Assembly: GCA_036924285.1 (NCBI GenBank)
Contig: JAYKYS010000010.1
Span: 9,647,001 to 9,711,000, forward strand
DNA length: 64,000 bases
Reading direction: 5' to 3'
DNA from: Asterella californica
Taxonomy: Eukaryota; Streptophyta; Marchantiopsida; Marchantiales; Aytoniaceae
In this document: piece after piece, positions 1-10,679 of the stretch
Layout: each line of letters starts with the position of its first letter
Position numbering within the stretch: position 1 is the stretch's first letter
Notes under the pieces: model-generated
What the model was told of the DNA's origin: nothing
Database searches by the model: none
Seen by the model: the letters and a program-made list of their open reading frames with translations, nothing else
Made by a program: the position numbers and the translations under genes

Positions 1-920
1 CATGAATCACTAACCGCGCATTTCAAATAACTATTCCTTTTTCAATTCGCGCACCTTACCTGCCAGAAGTTAATTAGCAGCACGGTACATGTCGGCTTCC
101 AGTTAAAATCTCACTGCATTTTCTGAGAACTTAGCAAATTTTAGTTTACCAGTAGAACTTAGAATGAAAATTCCTCTTGGAGATAAGACTCGATTTCCTC
201 ACTTTACAAATAGCAACCAATGCATCGAATTGCTGCTGCAAGAGCATCTCTTTCTTACTGAATGGTAGGTCATCAATACACAGGATTCTCGTCATGGCAT
301 CTCTTGAATGCCAACTAGTAGGACATCAATATAGCCATAGAACTTTTGAGATAGCCTTCAGGCCAAACTTGGAATGAGGTCTAGACAAATGGATGTTGAA
401 CCTCGAGACACTCGATTGCTTTTGTCACCTTTCTAATCGCGAAGTGAACTCGAGGAGCCGTGTACTCATCCTTAGTCATCTTACTCTAGGCCCTTCTACT
501 CCACGAAGCCAGATTAATATAACAGCGTATAGAGTTTGAGGACCGCACTCCTAGTCCTTGTCAACTTGGCCCTTTTACTCCACCAAAAAAGCTTGTTATG
601 AGGATTGCGAACTGGCCGAAATCGATACACGTGTCACGTGTAAGCACTCCGAACTAAGTCAACCTCGGTGGAACGAGTTCTGACTTGGATGGGAACTAGG
701 ATCTGGAGCAAGCCGGTAAAATCCTGTCATGAAGTTCTGCGTGTATTTGTAAGCAGTTGGATAACACGTTCAGGAGGCTCGTACCCTGCAAGAGCTCTGG
801 AGATTCGTTATCCTCTAAGTAAAGACACAACCGCTTACTGATCTGTTGTACAGCATCCCACGATACAAACTTTCAAATAAGTCTTCCACTTATACATACC
901 TGTAGAGCTAAGTAACAAAC
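1..920. other. 3' flank of CFAP299, no gene seen
   Basis: Moderate-GC DNA downstream of the CFAP299 stop codon. It presumably holds the 3' UTR and polyadenylation region of that gene. The only open frame here (about 66 codons, plus strand, 177-377) has no recognisable features. I see no repeat or RNA gene. Confidence 0.4.
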
Positions 921-3228
921 TCAATACTGTCTCCGGGTGATATGATCAAAGATCACCACATGCTTGTACTCTTTAGTGTTTATCTGCAAAAGAGAAAAGA
1001 ACCATGTAACTTATTAAGACGCGACCGGTGTAGTAATGCATCGTGCAGTGAAGATTGTGAGATTTTTCTTATGGTGCATTATCGACCGAAACTCAGCCAC
1101 GTCTGAACCGTGCCAGAAGCAACGAAGGTGGACATCTGTTGAATTCAAAACATTTGAAGCTCAAGATCAAGAGATATCGACTTGAAACTTTACCACAATA
1201 CGTGTTGAGAGATCTCCAGCAGGAGCTGAAGGGTCCACCTGTACCGAGACGAAAAATGTGAACGGTAGGGGGTCAATGAAGACCGAGAGGTCGGAAATGG
1301 CTTGACGATTTCCGCACACGAACCCTAACGGGGAGAACTCAAGCCCACAGGCTCATGGATTTTTGAAAGGAAGAGTTGTGAGAGACACTTAAAGGAGTCA
1401 ATCCAGCCACCCCAGCAACTATCTAGTCATGGTCATTTAAATACGGACTTCTTAGAATTAAATCTAAAGTATTAAATAAAAAAAAGAAGTTCAGATGTAT
1501 TCAGCGGAGTTTCCCTATCCCGTTAGTCAGCGAATAGTGAGTTGGAAAGATCTCAAGGGGATGACTCACATTCAACGTCTTTCGGTCTTTCTTGTTTTTG
1601 AACAGGACACCGACATCACTGTCTGCAATCACCTGAGACAAACAACACAAGAAGAATCTGGAAGTTCTTCAAGTGAGTTGACTACACAGCTGGAAGGGGA
1701 GTGCTTTCTCGTCGCATGATCTTTGTAGATGTTTACGGTTCTAAAATAATTGCAGAATCTGATAGCTAGACTGGTCGGAGATGGTATTCTTATGATCTTT
1801 CTGGAAAACGTCCTCTTTGCACTCGAAGTAGCTTGTACACAGCAAATCTTGGAACCACAAAAGAAAATATCACCAAAGTACTGATGTGAAGACTCTCACC
1901 AATAGAAACAGAACATTTTACGGGTTAGTAATGCTAACCTGCCAATTTTGTGAAGAATTCTGGATTGAAATTTTCGTGTCCCTGCATCGAATTTGGTCAG
2001 GCCCCATATCATTCACTTCGAAGTCGTCTGCCTAGTTTTGAGTCTAGCAAGTTTGTCATAAGAGGAACTACCAATCATCTGAGTACATGATCTTACGTGC
2101 ACTAGAGCAAATTGAAAAACTATATTGACTGTTGCGGCACGTGCCGCTTGTTGTCCAGAGGGTTGTATCTTTACCAATTGTAATAGGAGAGATCATGAGG
2201 ACTGGGGAGAAGTTTTTTCTTCCGATCAAAGACCGGTTCCAAATCTTCATTCTTCAATCTTTCCCCAAAGTCTATGTAACCTGAAATCTGTTCACGAACA
2301 AATGGATGTGAGCATTGACTCTTAGAACATACGCACAGAATTAGGCACTACAATGCAACAGTTTTTCCACCCTCCTCGTTGCCCTATTAGTCATGACTAG
2401 ATGTCTAGGAGGCTATACTTCCCTATATAAAATTCATGTCTAGAGATTCAGAATCTTCTTCTTTTCCAAAATTTTATTTTCGAAGTATATAGCTGTCGTT
2501 ATCAAGTAAAAGTCCAAATCTTGAAGCTTATCGTCGTTACCGCTAGCCAGGAAGGAATCAACTGACCTCATGGCCTTGAGGATTAAAATCGCGAACAAAG
2601 ATAACTGTCTAAGGTCGATAAGTCAAGAACTACATGTGTGGATGTGAAGCAAGCTTCATGTTCTCCGAAGTATCGGCTAACGAAGAACATGGTCCATGTA
2701 CAGTTTACAGTCTCTTGTGCAGCGAAAAAGCTAAGGGCTGCCGAAAGGAGAATAGAGGATACAGCCAGAACCAACTTAGACGTGGCCATAGATGCTTCGC
2801 GCTCAGCCAATGCCTGCAGAAGTTACAGTTATGTATTACACATGTGGCCAAAAGTTGGAGTCACGTCGTACGAGCCAAAACAGAAAAGGTAACAAGGGCA
2901 CGACGTCAGTTATCTCAGCTACCTATGATATACCTTGAGAAAGGGAAATCCGTCGAGCTCCTTTCCTGCACTATAAAGTTTCTTCGGAGTGCGACGTAGA
3001 GCCTGGTAACACAACATTGTTAATCAGGGGTTAAACAGAAACTCAGATACTTCCCAGGATAATCCGACTATACAACATAGACTCTAGCAATTCAGCTTCC
3101 GGAGAAGATAGTCCCACCAGCCTCTACTCTTAAAGGGTGGCGCAGACAGTAACACACTAGACAACCATAGTGAAAGTTTTTGCACTTTCACTGCATCTCT
3201 CTCTCACTAGACAACCATAGTGAAAGCT

Positions 3229-3302
<74 letters not shown>

Positions 3303-3335
3303 ACACACTAGACAACCATAGTGAAAGCTTTTGCA

Positions 3336-3399
<64 letters not shown>

Positions 3400-4399
3400 T
3401 CCGTCCACTGGTGATGACATCAAATCGTATGCAAATCATAATAGGTGCAAGTTGCAAGTTTTAACTAACACTTCAATCGCGAACGAAAGGCAGTCTTATT
3501 TCGTATGTGAAAGATTTTTTATAAGCTTAGTCAGGATGTAGTTGTTATACTTGCAAACGAGCTTGTTCCGCAGCATCTTTGAAATCCGCAAAATCGGTTC
3601 TGCTCATCACTTCTGCGTTACTTCTATATCTGTTCACAGCAGAGACAAGGTGTACAATCGCTGCTTTTAGGATCATGGAGCGATGGAAGCCATGCAGCAA
3701 AGATAGAAAATATGTTACTCATATTATCCGCAGGAAGAAAATCTGGAACGAGTTTAATACAATGGTTACTATAGCATGGACTCTCCGCCGGTGAAGATTT
3801 CACGACTTCCCGGAGTGATAGATAAACTTTACCCTAGTTCTATAAGTTGTCTGGCAAGCTCCAGATCTTCTAAGTAGAACATATCCGTCAAAGTGATTTG
3901 ACTGTCAAGATAGTCTTCATACCTGTGTACACAGCAATATCGTCCTAGTTTAGACCTTAGTTCTTCTCTTCTCTTCGGTAGTTCCCGAAGTACCACGAAT
4001 CCTAGGAGAACTCGTACCGATTTTCGGTAACATCCGTTGTTCCACTCTTTTCTTCCTACTCGAATAGAGAGTCTTTTTCTATGAAGAAATAATTCATACT
4101 AAGGGGCAGATACTCATGTCTTCACGCACGACGTTGTGACTAGCACCCATTACATATGCCAAGGCATTTACAAGATGTCCTTCGGCCCTGAGCTAGGTCT
4201 GTGCGGTTATGAATACTAGAAATGTGAACACTCACTTGTCAAGCACAGACCAACTAAACTCGTCGACGGACTGAGTTTAAATGTCATACGTATCAAATTC
4301 CTGGATAATTGCATTTCCCGTAGCGGCAGTAAACGTGGGCCCCAAGGGCTCGTCCTTCTTCCTATCCTTTTTCCGCGGAGGAGGCCCAGCCTTCGGCAT
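921..4399 (-). CDS. CFAP299: Cilia- and flagella-associated protein 299, 11 exons
   Basis: Encodes a 252-aa protein of the CFAP299 (DUF4464, C4orf22) family, found in ciliated eukaryotes and linked to flagella and sperm. I assembled these exons (minus strand): 4290-4399, 3833-3922, 3551-3629, 2934-3002, 2772-2813, 2567-2608, 2175-2287, 1939-1981, 1570-1632, 1194-1238 and 921-983. All ten introns are GT-AG (120-548 bp) and every phase matches. Family motifs appear in order: [10 protein letters not shown] and [16 protein letters not shown] (exon 2), [19 protein letters not shown] (exons 4-5), TVIFVRD (6), SGYIDF and LSYYNW (7), [18 protein letters not shown] (9), VDPSAPAGD (10), and [16 protein letters not shown] at the C-terminus (11). 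Length is close to the animal protein (about 233 aa). The start is the first ATG after an in-frame upstream TAA. No frameshift or stop is seen, so it looks functional. Exon boundaries come from consensus and homology only. Confidence 0.95.
3153..3394. repeat. (CT)n microsatellite embedded in a minisatellite
   Basis: Lies in CFAP299 intron 3. Three copies of a roughly 23-bp unit (cactagacaaccatagtga followed by aag) start near 3153, 3205 and 3305. The last two are followed by long uninterrupted CT tracts at about 3235-3301 and 3338-3394. The pattern suggests expansion of a composite unit. The long RE- and LS-repeat open frames over it are artefacts of the tract. Confidence 0.95.
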
Positions 4400-5430
4400 T
4401 TCAACCCGTTCCTCGTCCTTTTCTTCTTATTGTTGTTTTCTCTTATTCTTGTCTGCTTGCAGTACCAATACAGTCCCCGACACTAAACACATGCGTCGTC
4501 GATGAGTTACCAGAAGCCAAACTGGCTTCGCCAAGACTCTGCAGACGTCAGTACCATGGAGAAACGAAGAAGGATGCCATACTTGGACTGCGGTTCAACC
4601 TCAAATGTTGGAACCTTCATGTTATGTTTGCGTACAGTGTTAAGACTCATGTAGCTTGCTTCTCCGATCCACTTTCTTTCCAGAATCTGACCGTGCCACA
4701 TGAATTGTCGAATCCACCACTCCACGATTCCTGTCACGCGAATGTCACATCTCATGGGATCTCTTCTGGCTGCATAAATCTTGCAATTCTCTCCGGTCTC
4801 GATCTTGGACCCTTTCATTAGCCGACTATGACGAGATTAGTACGCTAACAACATTTGATTCTTCGACCCTGTCATAAGCCGACTATAACAAGATTCAGTA
4901 CGCTAACAACATTTAATCTGATCCCACAGGTATCGATTACATCCCCTTCTCAACCGAGAAGTCTCTGAGCCGTTAAACTATTACGACGGAAGTACTTCCC
5001 AACTGAACACTCTGGTCAGTGGATTTGTGGTTCTGTAGTGTAGGGAACCAAATGTTTACGAGGATAGGGTTCCTTTCATGAAGAACGTAACAAGTCACTT
5101 GTTCAGAACGGAACCATAACCGTCCTGGACTTCGAATGAAAGCAGGAGAAAGAACTGGCTTATCTACGGGGAGTTCGAACTCGGAAGTCTCGAAAGAGAT
5201 GAATTTTCATGTCACACCAGAGAAGCGGTATGAGTACAGAGGATAAAGAGCAATCATATGCAATGAGTTCGAGTCGTTTGGTGTACCGAAGTGGATACTG
5301 AAATTCGATCTACAGAGATACAGACTCAATGATTTTACATCAAAGATAGGTTGATGCGTTCTAGCGAATCCATGTTAACCGCATCCGGTTTAAAACTAAA
5401 GCAAACAGTTCAGAAACCACCTTGCGTTTC
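4400..5430. other. Upstream region of CFAP299
   Basis: About 1 kb before the CFAP299 start, presumably its promoter and 5' UTR. It contains a 103-codon minus-strand open frame (4507-4818) that I do not recognise and cannot support as a gene, plus the tandem duplication listed separately. I looked here for continuation exons of the RPF2-like fragment just to the right and found none. Confidence 0.4.
4806..4917. repeat. Tandem duplication, unit about 58 bp
   Basis: Two adjacent diverged copies share gacccTttcattagccgac / gaccctgtcataagccgac, followed by the common words agattagtacgctaacaac and agattcagtacgctaacaac. The period is about 58 bp. The array lies upstream of CFAP299. Confidence 0.85.
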
Positions 5431-5441
5431 CGTCAACTCAC

Positions 5442-5509
5442 CAGTTTCGACGCACGCTTTCAGAGATTCGCTTTGCTCGCCGGGCCTTCGGTTTCACAGT
5501 TCGCAACAT
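5442..5509 (-). pseudogene. RPF2-like first coding exon, fragment
   Basis: A minus-strand ATG opens 22 codons beginning MLRTVKPKARRAKRI and ends at a good donor (TG|gtgagt). This resembles the N-terminus of ribosome production factor 2 (Brix-domain protein of 60S/5S RNP assembly), where a VKPK-x-RAKR motif is typical. A possible acceptor (ggacag) lies about 15 bp before the ATG. No Brix-domain exons could be found downstream, and the sequence after the motif does not match the family's EPKL segment. I therefore treat it as a displaced or decayed exon. Assignment from 15 residues is weak. Confidence 0.35.
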
Positions 5510-5739
5510 CGTTCTTTCCTCTCTCTGTCCACAGAAAATTGTCAGTAATCGAGGAAAGACTGCGAGAACGAAAAGCAGTTTTCTGCTGGTTCGAGCTGCG
5601 TGAAACGGAAGTATTTGAGACGAGCAAGAGAGTGAGTAACAGTTTGATTGAAACGTATGTGAAAATGATATTATCTGAAATTGTGTAACATATTTGTTTA
5701 TAGAGAACAACAGAGGATTCCCATCCGAAAGAGTATGCA

Positions 5740-7330
5740 CTTGTCTTCACCGGGAGTAGTAACAATTCAACGGGGAAGAGTGCCAAGCAACTCCGCTGGT
5801 TAATGTTTCGTGCTATTTAGTTCAGGCCATGTTATTTGTTAAATTTGGTCTCGTAGTCCAGGGTATTTCCATGCGGGAACCTTCTATAAAACCTACCCTC
5901 AACTATGAGAAAAAGTAAAGCAATCCAATTGGCAGCAGGAGTACGAGGAAAACAGCGAAGAGTTAGGCGAAAGCATCACAGATTAACAGCGTTCACGGTC
6001 CTACTGGACTGACTTTCTTAAATCACAAATCAATACGGCAAGCTCGAAACAACGATTTGTCCCTCGTAAACCACGGGCCGAAGCTGCGAAACTTATCCGT
6101 GGTTCTTCATGAGATGCGACTGTACATTCAAAGCTAAATCCATGGAGACCATCTGGAAGCTATAGAAAAGACAACCAACTATCTCTGAACCTCGACCGAT
6201 TAACTCCAAGAAGATCCATCAACTGTCGGCAGAAATGACGAGAACAATGGAGCTGTTACTACTTCCATAAAGAGGCCATAAGATTCTATGACGGGCAGCT
6301 TGTAGGAATTTTAGGACCCGGGAGGATGGAGTCGCCCTCCCTTGTAGAGCCCTTACAAACACTTCGTTAACATGATGGTTGGCACCAGTCCGACAGTCAG
6401 TTAGGGACTAGCAGCAGGTGTGACAATCCTCCCGACCAAAATTCGTGTAGGTCCTTCCATGGCTTGGTGCTTTGAACCACCACAGCAACACTAGGTACTC
6501 CCTAGTGTGTCAGTCAAGCCAACTTTTCACATCCAAACGGCACAGTGGGCTTATCATTATCGACATTTCCCCCGTCTTCTCCACCCAACCTCCCATGGCA
6601 TCACTACTTGCTCTGCCTGGTCAGCTCCATTCCCGCGTACATGAGATACTAATGAGTTTTACAGAGATTCATGTACGTCCTTCAACTTAAATGTGCTTGC
6701 CCTCCGGAGGATAGTGCAATGGATAGTACCCTTGTCTCACTGAGGTGAGCTCCAAAGCTTAATCCTGACTCTGCCACGACCGACATCTACGGCCTGGCCC
6801 GAAGGTTAGCAGCCGTCGGGAAGCAACGTGCCTACACCAAGAAAAAGGGAAAAGAACAAGATGCTGCGCAAGGGCCTTGCGAGGCTATGCATATGGTACA
6901 GCAGCAGAGAAAGTGAACATGGTCAGTGACACTGGAATATAATATTCACAGTATATCTGAAGTTTTAAACAGACGACGACTATTTCCATGTTCTGTCATC
7001 TTCCAGGTCCTTTTCAAATCGACGGTTAGCTATGCAAATGCATAGCAGAAAACCTTAAATGTTCTGGACAGCGCGCTGTCGGATCTTTGGGTGTGCAGAC
7101 TGGTTCTCTAGTTGCTGGTATTATCGGAAATAACCACGAGGTATTTCCAAGCTCCTACATGCTTTCTCCTTGACATTCCAACCCTCTCCGACATGAAACT
7201 CCAAGCTCTCGTTCAGCTCCGCTCCCAGACTAATCAATGCTGGCTTCAGCGTCCTACGCTACGTCCCCTTTCTATTCCCTTCTACACCTCCCACCCAAGT
7301 AACAAGCTACTGTACACTCTGTGCGTCCCT
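5740..7330 (-). repeat. Diverged copy of the MED15 leader and intron-1 region
   Basis: Blocks here match 29.1-30.45 kb in the same order and orientation. Examples are gtaacaattcaacgg / ttaacaattcgacgg, the run from gcatcacagattaacag / gcatcagagattaatag, cctcccgacc with ccatggcttgg, acatgagatactaatga at the intron-1 5' end, and gacattccaaccctct / gacattccaccgtct in the leader. MED15 coding exon 1 is not recognisable in this copy; similarity breaks off just where it should start. The RPF2-like exon lies immediately downstream, in the same reading direction. Confidence 0.7.
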
Positions 7331-10300
7331 ACCTCCAACCGTAACGGAAAGAAGCGGAAAATCACGAGTAGCTGCAGAAGGCCCACAGCGAAAGAGGAAT
7401 GCAAACAAATTAAACACAAAAGATGCGCTAAAAGCATGCCGTTATGTGCGGTCTAGCGGGTGGTGCGGTTCGGCCCTAATTTCTAGAGTTCGAAGTTCGA
7501 CTCCGAAAGGATCGGATCTTCATATGAGCTGCGTTCATGCTCCAGTCGTCCTTGACATTCGTACCCTTGTAGGTAGTTGTAACTGGTTGCATAGTACAGT
7601 AGTAGAAGTAACATATCCACACATTACAGCAGCAGGCCACATATTTCGGCAGATTTATCTCATGCGCTGTGGCGTCCACCTTCCCTGGTTCGTCTTAGTT
7701 GATCGGTTTTCAATTCCGGGTTGACCTAACCGGGAATAGTGGGTAATGTGCTTCTGAATTTCACCGGGAAGCGAACTCGTGGATTCAGGATGCATTTCCT
7801 CGGTTCCCGACACCCCAAGCGACTTGAACTCCCCGCCTGTTGTTGCTCTTTATCCCCTGTACGCACACCACTTCCCGGGTTTGACGATGGAAATTCATCT
7901 GCTTCGTGAATTCTCCGTGGATCAGCCATTTCTGTGTTGCTTTCATTTCATGTCAGAACAGTTATGGTTCCGTCCTGAAAAAGTATCTTGTCCGAGTGGA
8001 CACTGAAATTCAGTCAAACCTTCGAAACCTGGTTACCTTGGATTTGTGAAGAAGATTACTACAATCATGTCACCCTAAATGATTGGTCACAATGATTGAC
8101 CGTTCAAGAACTACTATCCCCTTGTTGCAAGTGTTTAATACAGAAATGGGAGAGTTCGGGTTCTAAACAGAACCCTGAGCATATTGGCAGCGGCGGAAAT
8201 CTGTCAACGAGCAAAAGGTGGAAACCGAAGGATTGCAGAGGGAAAGGATAGTTTAAAGACAAGCTAGCCACAGCTACAAGCGACCACTTCTGGGACATGA
8301 AGTCCAAAATCGTAATCAGTGGCTCGTCAATCCGGTGCAGAACCTATCATTTCAGCGCAAGGAGCTGTTCGCATGCAGAACAACTTATCTAAGGCTCATG
8401 GATAGTTTTCCGAAACTTGCAAACATTTTCTTCTTTTCCCTCAATATGAAACCAGGCCATCAATGGTACCCAAGTTACATAGTGACGATGTCACTTGGCC
8501 GCACACCACACAGTGAAAGGCATCACAGAAGGCACGAATGATCAGAACTCAAGAACGAAAGGAAAAACACGCAAAATTCAAGGACACTTTGAGAAAGCAC
8601 GTACCTGATAAACCAGCATAGAACTCAACAAAGTTAGCCGATCAGACACAAGTAGGTTTCAAAAGTTCAGCCCTAATACAAGGGATTGCACGACCACGAG
8701 CTCACACATCGCACAGATCCAATCGCCAAAAGCTTTAACTGTCAAAAGAGAGCCATGAAAGAGGGGCGTCCACACCAATCTCGCCGGGTATGAAAATCCA
8801 ACCGTACATCCAATAGCATGTTGGATTCGACGGTGAAGAAAAGTTTGAATGATCCAAGTCCAGTAAGGCGTACCCATCCAAACCACAGTACCAACGTTTA
8901 CGTAATCACGAGACGTCTGAGAATTGCGAGTGTCCGTTTTCATCTTTGGTGGCCCGCAGGCAGGAGGATTGCGAATGTCGTACGAGAATCACGAATGTAA
9001 GGCAAAGTTGCCCAGCCGCACAGTTGTGACTCGTGAGGACTGACGTTTCCTCAACAGCATGTCGCGCGCAATCGGTTCTCCGAACTGAGATTACATACTC
9101 CAGACAAATGATAACATACGAAACTTGTCGAGAGAACGAGGGCCGGGGCACGAAGCACCAAGAAACTTTCCTAGTACTAGCACGGGTTCCAACCTTATGC
9201 TTGGGCCGATTGCATATATGAATAGCAACAATGCGATGTTCTGCGAACAGAATTCGGCCAGAGAGCAGACGTTATAGGTCCCGAAACAACAAAGGCGACC
9301 AGCGATCAGATTCCTATGAGACAAGCAGCATGGAATAACATCAGTAACAATAAGGATCACGTTTCCATCGAAGAGTCAGAGGTAAACATCGCCCACCATT
9401 TATTCCTACGTAACGATGGTTTTGTTACTCATCAGCAAGAGAAGAGTAGCGTCTTGGCCAGGAGCAGAGTCTTTCGTGATATGAAACAATCCGAACTAAC
9501 CATCTGTGTAGCCAGTTTATCTCTGTTGAGTCCAACAAATCGATAAGAGGCCTTAAGTCGAGCTTCTCCTTGCCAAGCAGATCTCCTTTTCTGGTACATG
9601 TGAGTGAATGAATCCGCCGCCGTCCTGATGCACGATTAGCACCTCCTTGATGTATTTCCGAACAACTCATCGTTCTTAGAGATCCAAGTACACCATGGAA
9701 CTTCCATTATTACAATAGCAACTTCAAGCATTTTGTGTGTGCACTCGAATTTTATCACTTAGGTTTACAAGCGACACATCCTCACATTGTAGAATATCAT
9801 TGATAGATCAATGATCTGCTGAAAAGTCCATTTCATATTCCATTTCACGTTCCTGAGTGGTGTCCAAACTGTCGTCTGCGTTTCCATAGTTCACGAACAA
9901 ATGATTGTTGCCCTCAGTTGGCCATCCGCACCTGCAACAGCGTCCATCCTCGTGATCGATCTTGCGAGCTCATTCGTTGGTGTAGAAGCCTTTATGAATA
10001 GTCGTTACCAGAGCAACTAGTCCTTCCTAGATAAAGGGCAAATACCAAATATACTTCCATGACCCATCGCTTCCTCCATATGTCTTCGTCGTCAGAGAAA
10101 CCACTTCTTCTTGTTGTTCGGACACTTCTTGTTGAGATCACTTGGTAGCCTAGCGCCAAAAAGTAATTCGGTACGTTTCTTATATTCGATGATCCCATAC
10201 AAGAATTAATGAATAGGAGAGGATGATGCGAGCATGTTACCAACCAGCAAAACCATGTGCTGAAACCTCGACATGAAGAGCTAATCTGCTACCAGATTCA

Positions 10301-10394
10301 TGAAAGAAAATCAATTTTGAACTGTGCATTTTGCAGAATTCACTAGATGAGAAATGTTAGAAGCACCGTTAGAATTTCAGTCACTCTCAGGCAC
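7331..10394. other. Unassigned intergenic DNA
   Basis: Moderate-GC DNA with only short open frames (longest about 94 codons, 8659-8943 minus). None has recognisable motifs or a supported splice pattern. A tRNA-like A-box/B-box pair near 7451-7497 was considered and set aside. Confidence 0.4.
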
Positions 10395-10545
10395 AAATCG
10401 ATGTTCGCTCTTGTTTTCTTTCTTCGAGGTTTATAATTTGCTATGAACAGAAAAAGGTAGAAACTATGTTGCGAACTATGAAACCGGAGACACGGCGAGC
10501 GAAACGCATACTCTAAAGCGAATGCGAACAGACCGATTCTTTGCT
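10395..10545 (+). pseudogene. Second, inverted copy of the RPF2-like exon
   Basis: About 150 bp matching the reverse complement of roughly 5425-5580, including non-coding sequence before the ATG. The ATG at 10466 opens MLRTMKPETRRAKRIL and then meets TAA at 10514-10516, whereas the other copy continues to a splice donor. This copy is therefore broken. The pair forms a widely spaced inverted repeat about 4.9 kb apart. Confidence 0.5.
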
Positions 10546-10679
10546 ATGGTCTGGGCAATGAGATTAAAGGTGAAAGTAGTCTTTGTGGGAAAACTATAAA
10601 TGAATGAGAAGTCTCCACTCTCAAGACACTAGTGAAGGGATCAGAAGCATTATCATGTCCCTAGAGGAATGTTGTTGTT

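Noticed and set aside
1762..1845. Possible CFAP299 exon reading [21 protein letters not shown]
   Set aside because: It fits phase and looked similar to the expected segment, but a much better exon (1570-1632, [18 protein letters not shown]) carries the true conserved sequence.
3157..3541. ORFs of repeated RE or LS dipeptides on both strands
   Set aside because: Direct translations of the (CT)n tract; they have no independent support.
4507..4818. 103-codon minus-strand ORF upstream of CFAP299
   Set aside because: No recognisable motif, no internal repeat, and no Brix-domain similarity that would link it to the RPF2-like exon. Length alone is not enough.
7445..7510. tRNA-like A box (tagcgggtgg) and B box (agttcgactcc)
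   Set aside because: The flanking bases do not form an acceptor stem and no clear anticodon arm is visible. At most it is a tRNA-derived SINE head, which I cannot support without other copies.
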